Shown in pieces: positions 25,362 to 32,623 of a stretch of 64,000 nucleotides of DNA. The position numbers were made by a program, and so were the translations under genes. The notes under the pieces are model-generated. The model made no database searches. It had not been told where the DNA came from and worked only from the letters and a program-made list of their open reading frames with translations. Location: contig CAZEZP010000101.1 in the NCBI GenBank assembly GCA_964516435.1, forward strand, positions 1 through 64,000, written 5' to 3'. Positions within the stretch are counted from its first letter, which is position 1, and every line of letters begins with the position of its first letter. The DNA comes from HGW-17 sp964516435 (GTDB taxonomy: Bacteria > Myxococcota_A > Polyangia > HGW-17).

Positions 25362-26548
25362 AGCGGCGGGATTTCCTGAAGACGGCGATGCTCGCGTTCT
25401 GGGCCTCCTGCCAGAACGAGGGCCGTCGGGCGCGTCCCGGCTTGCGAGCCTTCGAACTGCCGCAGTCCCAAAACGGCATGCCGATCCCCCCGGCATCCGT
25501 GCCGGCGCCGGAAGCCGCCGTTTCCAGCCGGCAGGAGGCGGTCATTCCCGATGTGTACTTCACCCGCGAGGTATCGTCCGCCGGCGTGATGCGGGTCTAT
25601 GAAAAGATCGCCCACCGCGTGCGCGGCCGGGTGGCGCTCAAGGTGCACTTCGGGGAGGAGGGCAATCCCAACTACCTCAAGCCCGACCTGATGAAGGAAC
25701 TGGCCCTGCGCACGAAGGCCGTGCTGGTGGAGACCAACGTGCTCTACGTGGGCAAGAGGCGCTACACCGAGAGCCACATCCGGCTGGCCCGGGATCATGG
25801 ATTCACCTACGCCCCCATCGACATCCTGGACGCCGACGGCGACGTGGAACTGCCCGTCGCCAACCCGCGCATCCGCCATTACCGGAAGGTGAAGGTGGGT
25901 TCGCACATGGACCGCTACGACACGTTCATCGTGTTCTCCCACTTCAAGGGACACGGCTCGGCGGGATTCGGCGGGGCCCTCAAGAACGTGGCGATGGGGT
26001 TCGCCTCCGTGGCCGGCAAGATGGCCCAGCACGCCAACGACATCCCCACGGTGGATGCCGTCCGCTGCGTGAAGTGCATGCGCTGCGTGCGCGAATGCCC
26101 GGCGCACGCCATCACGGTGGACGCCGCCGGCGTGCGCATCGATCGCGGCAAGTGCATCGGATGCGCCAAATGCATCGGCGAGTGCCCCGAGCGCGTGTTC
26201 GGGGTCCCCCGCGGGCTCGACCGGCAGGTGTTCCACGAGCGGCTGGCCGAGTACGCCAAGGTGATTGCGGACCGCTATCCCATGGTCTACGTCACGGTCA
26301 TGGCCAACATCTCTCCGGGATGCGACTGCATGAAGAGTCCCCAGAAGCCCTTCATGGGGGACGTAGGCATCCTGGCCTCCACGGACATGCTGGCCATCGA
26401 TACGGCCGCGCACGACCTGGTGAACCGGGCGGCCGGCCGCGAGGACGTGTTTCGCGACCGGAATTCGGTTTCCGGAAAACTGCAACTGCTGCACGGGGCC
26501 GAAATCGGACTCGGCAGTCTGAAATACAACCTGGTGGAAGTGAAGTAG
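25358..26548 (+). CDS. Tat-type exported DUF362 protein with two 4Fe-4S clusters
   Basis: 396 residues. The N-terminus carries RRDFLK, a Tat motif, with a Cys at the end of the hydrophobic stretch (WASC) that could be lipid-modified. A DUF362 domain follows (KVHFGEEGNPNYLKP, FKGHGSAGFGGALKN), interrupted or followed by a ferredoxin unit with CVKCMRCVRECP and CIGCAKCIGECP, two 4Fe-4S sites. The last part ends in a conserved DVGILASTDMLAID segment. The domain's enzymatic role is not established; it probably transfers electrons in the periplasm or at the membrane. The start overlaps the previous stop (ATGA) and has AAAGGAGG. It is translationally linked on both sides. Confidence 0.85.
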   Translation: MKRRDFLKTAMLAFWASCQNEGRRARPGLRAFELPQSQNGMPIPPASVPAPEAAVSSRQEAVIPDVYFTREVSSAGVMRVYEKIAHRVRGRVALKVHFGEEGNPNYLKPDLMKELALRTKAVLVETNVLYVGKRRYTESHIRLARDHGFTYAPIDILDADGDVELPVANPRIRHYRKVKVGSHMDRYDTFIVFSHFKGHGSAGFGGALKNVAMGFASVAGKMAQHANDIPTVDAVRCVKCMRCVRECPAHAITVDAAGVRIDRGKCIGCAKCIGECPERVFGVPRGLDRQVFHERLAEYAKVIADRYPMVYVTVMANISPGCDCMKSPQKPFMGDVGILASTDMLAIDTAAHDLVNRAAGREDVFRDRNSVSGKLQLLHGAEIGLGSLKYNLVEVK

Positions 26549-27117
26549 TGCCCGCATCGACGCCGACGCAGCTCTTCGCGCCCGACCCGCTGGAGGTCGC
26601 GCCATCCAAGTCGCGGGTGGCGCGGCGGGCGAAACTGCCCCGTCTCCCCCCGCCGGAGGATCCCCTCTTCGATCCGCTGGCGCAGGCGTATCGCCTGGGC
26701 CTGACGCATTTTTCCCCCCGCGGGGCATGGAAGACGCTGGATGCCCCAGCGTGGCCCGTCCTGCCGGAGACGTTTGCCGGATGCGCCCGGGTGACGCTGG
26801 CGGTGGTGAGCGCGGGGGAGGGGCTCGATGCCGTCGTGGATGCCGCGCTCGCGCAGGGCCGCACGCGGGATGCCTGGCTGCTGGACGCGTTCGGCTCGGA
26901 GGCCGTGGAGGCCGTGGCCGACGCGCTCGATGCCCGCCTGCGGGAAATCCACGGGGAGGGCACGCGCCGCTTTTCTCCCGGATATGGCCACCTTCTGGTC
27001 ACCGAAAACATCCGCATCATCGCCGAACTGGGCGTGGATTTCGCAGTCGCCCACCCGGCATCGGGCATGCTTTCTCCCCGCAAGAGCGTGGTGTTCCTCA
27101 TCGGCTGGCACGGTTGA
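26548..27117 (+). CDS. MetH activation-domain-like protein
   Basis: 189 residues. The C-terminal half matches the S-adenosylmethionine-binding activation domain of B12-dependent methionine synthase: RRFSPGYGHLLVTENIRII, then HPASGMLSPRKSVVFLIGW. In methionine synthase this domain remethylates oxidised cobalamin using AdoMet and a reduced flavoprotein. As a free protein it might reactivate a corrinoid protein elsewhere. The start GTG shares one base with the stop of the DUF362 gene, indicating coupling. No metH or corrinoid protein gene is near, so the partner is not known. A role as an electron-accepting partner of the DUF362 protein is my inference. Confidence 0.75.
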   Translation: MPASTPTQLFAPDPLEVAPSKSRVARRAKLPRLPPPEDPLFDPLAQAYRLGLTHFSPRGAWKTLDAPAWPVLPETFAGCARVTLAVVSAGEGLDAVVDAALAQGRTRDAWLLDAFGSEAVEAVADALDARLREIHGEGTRRFSPGYGHLLVTENIRIIAELGVDFAVAHPASGMLSPRKSVVFLIGWHG

Positions 27118-27144
27118 TTGACATTTTGTGCCAGGCAGGCCAGC

Positions 27145-27173
27145 TTGATTCATCCCGGTGAAGCGGCTACCCT
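27145..27173 (+). promoter_or_regulatory. Sigma-70 promoter for the hydroxypyruvate reductase gene
   Basis: TTGATT (27145-27150), a 17-base spacer and TACCCT (27168-27173), about 20 bases upstream of the ATG at 27193. Confidence 0.5.
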
Positions 27174-27192
27174 TGCGGCCCGGAGGTGCCGA

Positions 27193-28332
27193 ATGAATCC
27201 ATCGTCATGGACCACGCATCAGCCCGATGGCCGTTTCCGCGTCATCGCCACCAAGCGGCTCGTGGGCGAAAAATGGCTGCCGGTGCTGCTGGCCGCCGGC
27301 TGCCGGGTCGAAGTGTACGGGGGCGAGGAGCCGTTTGGCGAGGAAGACCTGCTTTCGGCCATCGGGAATGCCTGTCACGGGGCGCTGGCGCAACTGAACG
27401 AGCCCTGGACCGCGCGCGTGCTGGAACGTTTCGCCGCGGCCGGGGGGCGCGTGGTGGCCTCGTATGCCATGGGTGTGAACAACATCGACCTGGCCGCCGC
27501 CAGCCGTCTGAATATTGCGGTGTGCAACACGCCCGACGTGCTCACCGAGGCTACGGCGGAACTGGCGCTGGCGCTGGTGTTCTCGGCCATGCGCCGCGTG
27601 GCCGAAGGGGACCGCTTCATGCGGGAGGGGCGCTTTTCGGGCTGGCTGCCGCATCTGATGCTGGGCCGGCAACTGACGGGACGGACGCTGGCGCTGTTTG
27701 GCGCGGGGCGCATCGGGCAGGCCGTGGCGCGCGCCCTGTGCGGCGGCCTTGGCATGAACGTGCTGTATTTCAACCCGCATCCGCGTCCGCAACTGGAAGA
27801 CTACGTGCGGGACGTGGCGCAGTTGGCGGCCCGATACGGCTTGCCGCAGCCCTGGATCCGGCGCGCGCAGGACGTGGACGAACTGTTTGCCGAAGGGGAC
27901 GTCATCGTGCTGGCATCCTCCTATAATCCCGACCTGCGCCACCTGGTGGATGCGCGCCGGCTCTCCCTGTGCCGGGAGGCCGCCGTGCTGGTCAACGTCA
28001 GCCGGGGGCCGGTGGTGGACGAGGCCGCACTGGTGGCGCACCTGCGCGCGCATCCGGATTTCCGCGCCGGTCTGGACGTCTACGAGTTCGAGCCCCGGAT
28101 GGCCGAAGGGCTGGCGGACCTTCCCAACGCCGTGCTCTCTCCGCACACCGGCAGCGCCACGCTGGAGGCGCGCACCGCCATGGCGCAACTGGTCGCGCAC
28201 AACTGCGCGGGCGTGCTCCTGGGCCATCCGGCGGGCAAAAACCGCCCCATGGAGGCATGGCTGGGAGACGACCCGCCGAAGGCCGTTCCCGCCCTGGTGA
28301 ACGCCGAAGCCATCGGCTGGCCGGCCGTGTGA
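27193..28332 (+). CDS. Hydroxypyruvate/glyoxylate reductase, 2-hydroxyacid dehydrogenase family
   Basis: 379 residues. Nucleotide-binding GAGRIGQAVA, active-site Arg in VNVSRGPVVDE, Glu in DVYEFEP and His in SPHTGSAT are all intact. Overall layout (RAQDVDELFAEGDVIVL, ending VNAEAIGWP) is close to the plant peroxisomal and some bacterial NADH-dependent hydroxypyruvate reductases. It should interconvert hydroxypyruvate and D-glycerate, and perhaps glyoxylate and glycolate. The N-terminal 20 residues are polar and may be longer than in relatives. The ATG follows GGAGGTG. It is not clustered with serine or glycine genes other than the serA-like gene 9 kb upstream. Confidence 0.85.
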   Translation: MNPSSWTTHQPDGRFRVIATKRLVGEKWLPVLLAAGCRVEVYGGEEPFGEEDLLSAIGNACHGALAQLNEPWTARVLERFAAAGGRVVASYAMGVNNIDLAAASRLNIAVCNTPDVLTEATAELALALVFSAMRRVAEGDRFMREGRFSGWLPHLMLGRQLTGRTLALFGAGRIGQAVARALCGGLGMNVLYFNPHPRPQLEDYVRDVAQLAARYGLPQPWIRRAQDVDELFAEGDVIVLASSYNPDLRHLVDARRLSLCREAAVLVNVSRGPVVDEAALVAHLRAHPDFRAGLDVYEFEPRMAEGLADLPNAVLSPHTGSATLEARTAMAQLVAHNCAGVLLGHPAGKNRPMEAWLGDDPPKAVPALVNAEAIGWPAV

Positions 28333-28365
28333 TTTTCCGACGAGGGCAAAAACAGGGAAAAGCAT

Positions 28366-28394
28366 TTGACGCCGTTTGCGGGGGCGGCTATGGT
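28366..28394 (+). promoter_or_regulatory. Sigma-70 promoter for the 8-oxoguanine deaminase-like gene
   Basis: TTGACG (28366-28371), a 17-base spacer and TATGGT (28389-28394), about 68 bases upstream of the ATG. Confidence 0.65.
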
Positions 28395-28462
28395 TGGCGG
28401 TTGCTCCCGCTTTCTCCCGCAGGGAAGAACCCTTTGCGACCCGGGAAGGAAATGGAGGAATC

Positions 28463-29863
28463 ATGACCATCACGCTTCTTCGCAACTGCATGGCGGTAGC
28501 GCTCATGGATGCCGGGCGCACCGTGCTCCGGGATGCCGATGTCCGCATCGAGGGCAACCGCATCGCGGCCGTGGGGAAAGGCCTCGACGCGCCTGAAGGC
28601 GCCGAAGTCATCGACGCCCGCCGGCTCGTGGTGATTCCCGGCATGATCAACACCCATCACCACCTCTACCAGACGCTGTTCCGCAACGTGCCGCGCGTGC
28701 AGAACGCCAAGTTGTTCGACTGGCTGGTGAACCTCTACCAGGGCTGGCGGCACATCGACCCCGAAGCCGTGCACAGCGCGGCGCTCACGGGACTCGGCGA
28801 ACTGCTCCTGACCGGTTGCACCACGGCGGCGGACCACCATTACCTGTTTCCGCGCGGCTATGGAGAAGAGTTGCTGGAGGCCGAAATCCGGGCGGCGGGC
28901 CGGCTGGGAATCCGCTTCTATCCCACCCGCGGCTCCATGTCCCGGGGCGTGAGCAAGGGCGGGCTTCCGCCGGACGACGTGGTGCAGACCGAAGAGGAAA
29001 TCCTGCGCGCCAGCGAGGAATGCATCCGCAGGTGGCACGACCCGTCCCCCGGCGCCATGGTGCGCTTGGCGCTGGCGCCCTGCTCCCCGTTCTCGGTGAC
29101 GCCGGAATTGCTGCGGGAAAGCGCCCGCCTGGCCCGCCGCCACAAGGTGCGCCTGCACACGCACCTGGCCGAGACCCGCGACGAGGACGATTACTGCGTG
29201 CAGGTGCTGGGCATGCGTCCGCTGGCGTTCATGGAGAGCGTAGAGTGGGTGGGCGACGATGTGTGGTACGCGCACGGCATCTGGTTCAACGACGAGGAGA
29301 TCCGGCTGCTGGGCCGCACGCGCACGGGGGTGGCGCACTGCCCGTCTTCCAACCTGCGCCTGGGCAGCGGAATCGCCCGCGTGGTGGATCTCCGCGCGGC
29401 CGGCGCCCCGGTGGGTCTGGCCGTGGACGGCAGCGCCAGCAACGACGCCTCCGACATGCTGGCCGAGGCCCGCATGGCCATGCTTGTGCACCGCATCGGC
29501 CCGCACGGCGTGGGCGCCACGAGCGCGCTGGATGCGCTGGAAATCGCCACGCGCGGGAGTGCGGCCGTGCTGGGCTGGGACGACGAACTGGGCCGCATCG
29601 CGCCCGGATATCTGGCGGACATCGCCTGTTTCGACATGCTCGACATCGCATACGCGGGCGCCCTGTCCGACCCGGTGGCGGCCCTGTTCTTCTGCAATTC
29701 CCGCCGACGGGCGCACACCGTGTTCGTCGATGGCCGCAAGGTGGTGGAGGAAGGCCGCCTGCTGCACGTGGACGAGATGGAGATCGTGGAAACCCAGAAC
29801 CGCCTGGCCGCACGGATCCTGCAGAAGGCCGCCCGCGACATCGACCTGCTGTCGATGCTCTGA
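28463..29863 (+). CDS. 8-oxoguanine deaminase-type amidohydrolase
   Basis: 466 residues, subtype III amidohydrolase. The metal and catalytic residues are present: NTHHHLYQTLFR near 65, LHTHLAE near 235, AHGIWF near 270 and DGSASNDA near 325. The phrase SRGVSKGGLPPDDVVQT after the first barrel part is what I recall from 8-oxoguanine deaminases; close relatives are hydroxyatrazine ethylaminohydrolase and guanine deaminase. It would convert 8-oxoguanine to urate and ammonia. The ATG follows GGAGGAA. No purine catabolic neighbours lie beside it, but an adenosine deaminase lies 15 kb upstream. Confidence 0.8.
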   Translation: MTITLLRNCMAVALMDAGRTVLRDADVRIEGNRIAAVGKGLDAPEGAEVIDARRLVVIPGMINTHHHLYQTLFRNVPRVQNAKLFDWLVNLYQGWRHIDPEAVHSAALTGLGELLLTGCTTAADHHYLFPRGYGEELLEAEIRAAGRLGIRFYPTRGSMSRGVSKGGLPPDDVVQTEEEILRASEECIRRWHDPSPGAMVRLALAPCSPFSVTPELLRESARLARRHKVRLHTHLAETRDEDDYCVQVLGMRPLAFMESVEWVGDDVWYAHGIWFNDEEIRLLGRTRTGVAHCPSSNLRLGSGIARVVDLRAAGAPVGLAVDGSASNDASDMLAEARMAMLVHRIGPHGVGATSALDALEIATRGSAAVLGWDDELGRIAPGYLADIACFDMLDIAYAGALSDPVAALFFCNSRRRAHTVFVDGRKVVEEGRLLHVDEMEIVETQNRLAARILQKAARDIDLLSML

Positions 29864-30052
29864 TGGGTTGCGCACCATGGGATCGCGGGCATCCGGTCCG
29901 CGCCTGGTGGAAAAAAGGTGAAAAAATCCGGCTCGTGGCATGGCGGGAGACAGTTGTTCCAATCCGGAATTTCCGTGGTGCTTTCAGCTTGACGAGGGCC
30001 GCAAAACACGACACAAGTCCCCGTCGTGCCTTTTGGCGGGGTATGAGGTTCC

Positions 30053-31540
30053 ATGCGCTGTGTCGTTCAAAGGGTCTTGAAAGCCGCCGTCGAAGTGGAG
30101 CGTTCGACAGTGGGCTCCATTGGTGAGGGATATCTGGTGCTTCTGGCGGTCCATCGGGATGACGGGCCGGCAGATGTGGACTGGATGGTCCGGAAACTGT
30201 CCCAACTGCGTCTCTTTCCGGACGAATCCGGAAAGTTCAACCGGGATCTGCGGGAAGCCGGGGGGGCCTTCCTGCTGGTGAGCCAGTTCACGCTGTACGG
30301 GGACTGCCGCAAGGGGCATCGCCCATCGTTTTCCGACAGCGCGCCGCCCGAGCGGGCCCTGCAGTTGTTCGATGCCGTGGCCGCGGGACTGCGCGCGGCG
30401 GGATTCACCGTGGAAACCGGCGTGTTCGGCGCCCACATGCGCGTGGAACTGGTCAATGACGGGCCCGTTACGGTCATTCTGGACAGTCCGGCGCCTGCGG
30501 GCCAGAAGCCGTCGAAGGATCGGGAAGAGGCGGCCCGGGCGGGAGCCGTCCGGGAAGGTCCCGATGAGGACGCCCGGCAGGAGGGCGTCGGTTCGCTGCC
30601 TCCACCGGAGGCGCTTCGGGAACTTTTGCAGGCGCAGCCGCAGTTGCTGCTGCAGTGGGGGCTGCCTCCCGTCCTGGAATGGGAGAAGTTGCCCCCTCCG
30701 CATCGGGAAGCCATTTCTGCTGCGGTTCGGCTCCTTTCGGACCGTGTCGCGGAATTCCGGGACGCGCTCTTTGCCCTGCTCGTAACGCCCCAGGCGTCCG
30801 CAGGGCTGCGCTTCTACCTGCACAGCGGGATTCTGGAGCGCTTCATTCCCGAGTTGTGCGAGACCGTGAACCTCTCCAACGAGGATGATCGCCGGCACAA
30901 GCACGTGTGGGATCACACGCTCCAGGTGGTGCAGCAGATCGAGCCACGACTGGAACTGCGGCTGGCCGCCCTGTTCCACGACATCGGAAAGGCCCGCACC
31001 CGCGAATTCACTTCCGATGGCAAGGTCACCTTCTACGGGCACGACCGGGTAGGCGCCCGCCTGTTCCGCAAGATCGCCCAGCGCTTGCTGTTCCCCCCGG
31101 AACTGGCGGAAAGGGTGCGGCTGCTGGTGAAACTGCACCTGCGTCCGGGCCAGTACCTGTCCTCGTGGACGGATTCCGCTGTGCGCCGGTTCCACCGGGA
31201 ACTGCCGGAGGGTGTTCTGGACGACTTGCTGGCGCTGGGGCGCGCCGACATCACCAGCAAGCGGCCCGGGAGGCGCGAGCAGGCCGTCTCCATGATCGAC
31301 GAACTGGACCGGCGCATCCGGGCGCTTCTGGAGGAGGATGCGAAGGTTCCGCCGCTTCCCACCGGGCTGGGCAACGTCCTGATGGAGGAGATGCACATGA
31401 AGCCGGGGCCGCAACTCGGGCGCATCATGAAGTATCTAGCCGCGGAGGTGGAAGAGGGACGGCTCGAGCGCCAGGCGCCGTTCGAGCATTACGTCGAGCA
31501 CCTGAGGCAGGCGCATCCCGAATGGTTCGGAGAGGAATGA
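30053..31540 (+). CDS. D-aminoacyl-tRNA deacylase fused to the body and HD domain of a CCA-adding enzyme
   Basis: 495 residues. Residues 1-145 are a complete Dtd: SQFTLYGD (77-84), RPSFSDSAPPERA and NDGPVTVILD (135-144), which remove D-amino acids from tRNA. After a charged linker (150-185), residues 235-495 match the C-terminal two thirds of a bacterial CCA-adding enzyme. They carry an RNA-binding helical part (LRFYLHSGILERFIPEL) and then an HD domain with H284, H309/D310 and YGHD (328-331). The tail is NVLMEEMHMKPGPQLGRIMKYL. The nucleotidyltransferase head with its GG/DxD motifs is absent. An intact reading frame argues against a pseudogene. HD domains of CCA enzymes have phosphatase or 2',3'-cyclic phosphodiesterase activity, so the fusion may process aberrant tRNAs. 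It overlaps dus. Confidence 0.85.
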   Translation: MRCVVQRVLKAAVEVERSTVGSIGEGYLVLLAVHRDDGPADVDWMVRKLSQLRLFPDESGKFNRDLREAGGAFLLVSQFTLYGDCRKGHRPSFSDSAPPERALQLFDAVAAGLRAAGFTVETGVFGAHMRVELVNDGPVTVILDSPAPAGQKPSKDREEAARAGAVREGPDEDARQEGVGSLPPPEALRELLQAQPQLLLQWGLPPVLEWEKLPPPHREAISAAVRLLSDRVAEFRDALFALLVTPQASAGLRFYLHSGILERFIPELCETVNLSNEDDRRHKHVWDHTLQVVQQIEPRLELRLAALFHDIGKARTREFTSDGKVTFYGHDRVGARLFRKIAQRLLFPPELAERVRLLVKLHLRPGQYLSSWTDSAVRRFHRELPEGVLDDLLALGRADITSKRPGRREQAVSMIDELDRRIRALLEEDAKVPPLPTGLGNVLMEEMHMKPGPQLGRIMKYLAAEVEEGRLERQAPFEHYVEHLRQAHPEWFGEE

Positions 31541-32538
31541 TGTCTTTGCGCGTGCTGGCCATCGGAAGGCTGCGCATCGAGCCCCCCCTGATCCTGGCGC
31601 CCATGGCGGGCGTCACCACGCCGGCCATGCGCATTCTCTGCGAGCGTTTCGGCGCCGGCGCCACGTTCACCGAGATGGTCAGCGCCGCGGCGGCTTTCCG
31701 GCACGTCCCGGCAGCGCTGGCGTTGCTGGCGCCGTCGAGCCCCGACAGGCCGTTCGCCGTGCAGATCGTGGGCTCCGACCCGCATGAGATGGGATATGCC
31801 GCTCACCTTGCGGCCGCGCGCGGGGCGCAGTGGGTGGACGTCAACATGGGCTGCCCGGCCCGCGACATCGTGCGCACGGGCTCTGGTGCCGCGCTCATGC
31901 GCACGCCGGAACTGGCTGCCGACATCGTGCGCAGCGTGCGCCAGTCCGTGCCCGGAGAGGTTGCCGTCACCGTGAAAATCCGGGCAGGATGGGATGAATC
32001 CTCCATCAACGCGCCCGAGTTCGCCCTGCGCATGGCCGAGGCCGGGGCGCAGGCCGTCACCGTGCATGGCCGAACGCGCGCCCAGGTGTTTTCCGGGCGC
32101 TCGGACCCGGAGGTCATCGCCCGCGTGGTGGACGCGCTCGGCGTGCCCGTCATCGCCAACGGCGACGTGGCGAGCGCGGATGACGCAGCGCAGATTCTGG
32201 AACGCACTCGCGCCGCGGCCGTGATGATAGGCCGTGCTTCCTGGGGAAATCCATGGCTGTTCGCCGCCTGCCAGGCGCGCCTGGCAGGCTTGCCGGACCC
32301 GCCGCCCCCCACGATGGCCGACCGCATCGCGGCCATGCGCGACTACATCCGGGAATTCGAGCGGCAGCCTTCCTTCGGCATTGGAAAATCCGTCACCGAA
32401 GTCCAGAAGCACCTGGCGTGGTTTTCGGCTTCCCTTCCCGGCGGGCGCATGTTCCGCAATGCCGTTTTCCGGATTTCCGATCTGTCCGGGCTCGAGGCGG
32501 CCGTGGACGAACTGGAACGAGTGTGTGCGTCATTGTGA
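31540..32538 (+). CDS. dusB: tRNA-dihydrouridine synthase (DusB type)
   Basis: 332 residues. FMN-dependent TIM barrel that reduces uridines in tRNA. LILAPMAGVTTPAMR, the active-site Cys in NMGCPARDI, VHGRTRAQ, NGDVAS and IGRASWGNPW are all present. Of two adjacent ATGs, 31540 has the better spacing from AGAGG; it shares one base with the stop of the Dtd fusion, so the two tRNA-related genes are cotranscribed. Assignment to DusB rather than DusA or DusC follows the barrel motifs and length. The position modified cannot be told. Confidence 0.9.
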   Translation: MSLRVLAIGRLRIEPPLILAPMAGVTTPAMRILCERFGAGATFTEMVSAAAAFRHVPAALALLAPSSPDRPFAVQIVGSDPHEMGYAAHLAAARGAQWVDVNMGCPARDIVRTGSGAALMRTPELAADIVRSVRQSVPGEVAVTVKIRAGWDESSINAPEFALRMAEAGAQAVTVHGRTRAQVFSGRSDPEVIARVVDALGVPVIANGDVASADDAAQILERTRAAAVMIGRASWGNPWLFAACQARLAGLPDPPPPTMADRIAAMRDYIREFERQPSFGIGKSVTEVQKHLAWFSASLPGGRMFRNAVFRISDLSGLEAAVDELERVCASL

Positions 32539-32588
32539 GTTTTTGAGTGTTCATCCCTGATTTTTTCGCCTGCGTGCAAACGCGGCAC

Positions 32589-32617
32589 TTGAGTTTTTTC
32601 CGATTCTTGGGTATCGC
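32589..32617 (+). promoter_or_regulatory. Sigma-70 promoter with a possible leaderless start
   Basis: TTGAGT (32589-32594), a 17-base spacer and TATCGC (32612-32617). Transcription should begin about seven bases later, at or next to the ATG at 32624, and no ribosome site is visible before it. Confidence 0.5.
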
Positions 32618-32623
32618 CTACGG

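Noticed and set aside
27118..27146. TTGACA at 27118 as the hydroxypyruvate reductase promoter
   Set aside because: No acceptable -10 box lies 16-18 bases downstream; TTGATT with TACCCT at 27145-27173 fits better.
29989..30018. TTGACG at 29989 as the promoter of the Dtd fusion
   Set aside because: The best -10 candidate (ACAAGT, 18-base spacer) is weak, so I did not list it as a feature.
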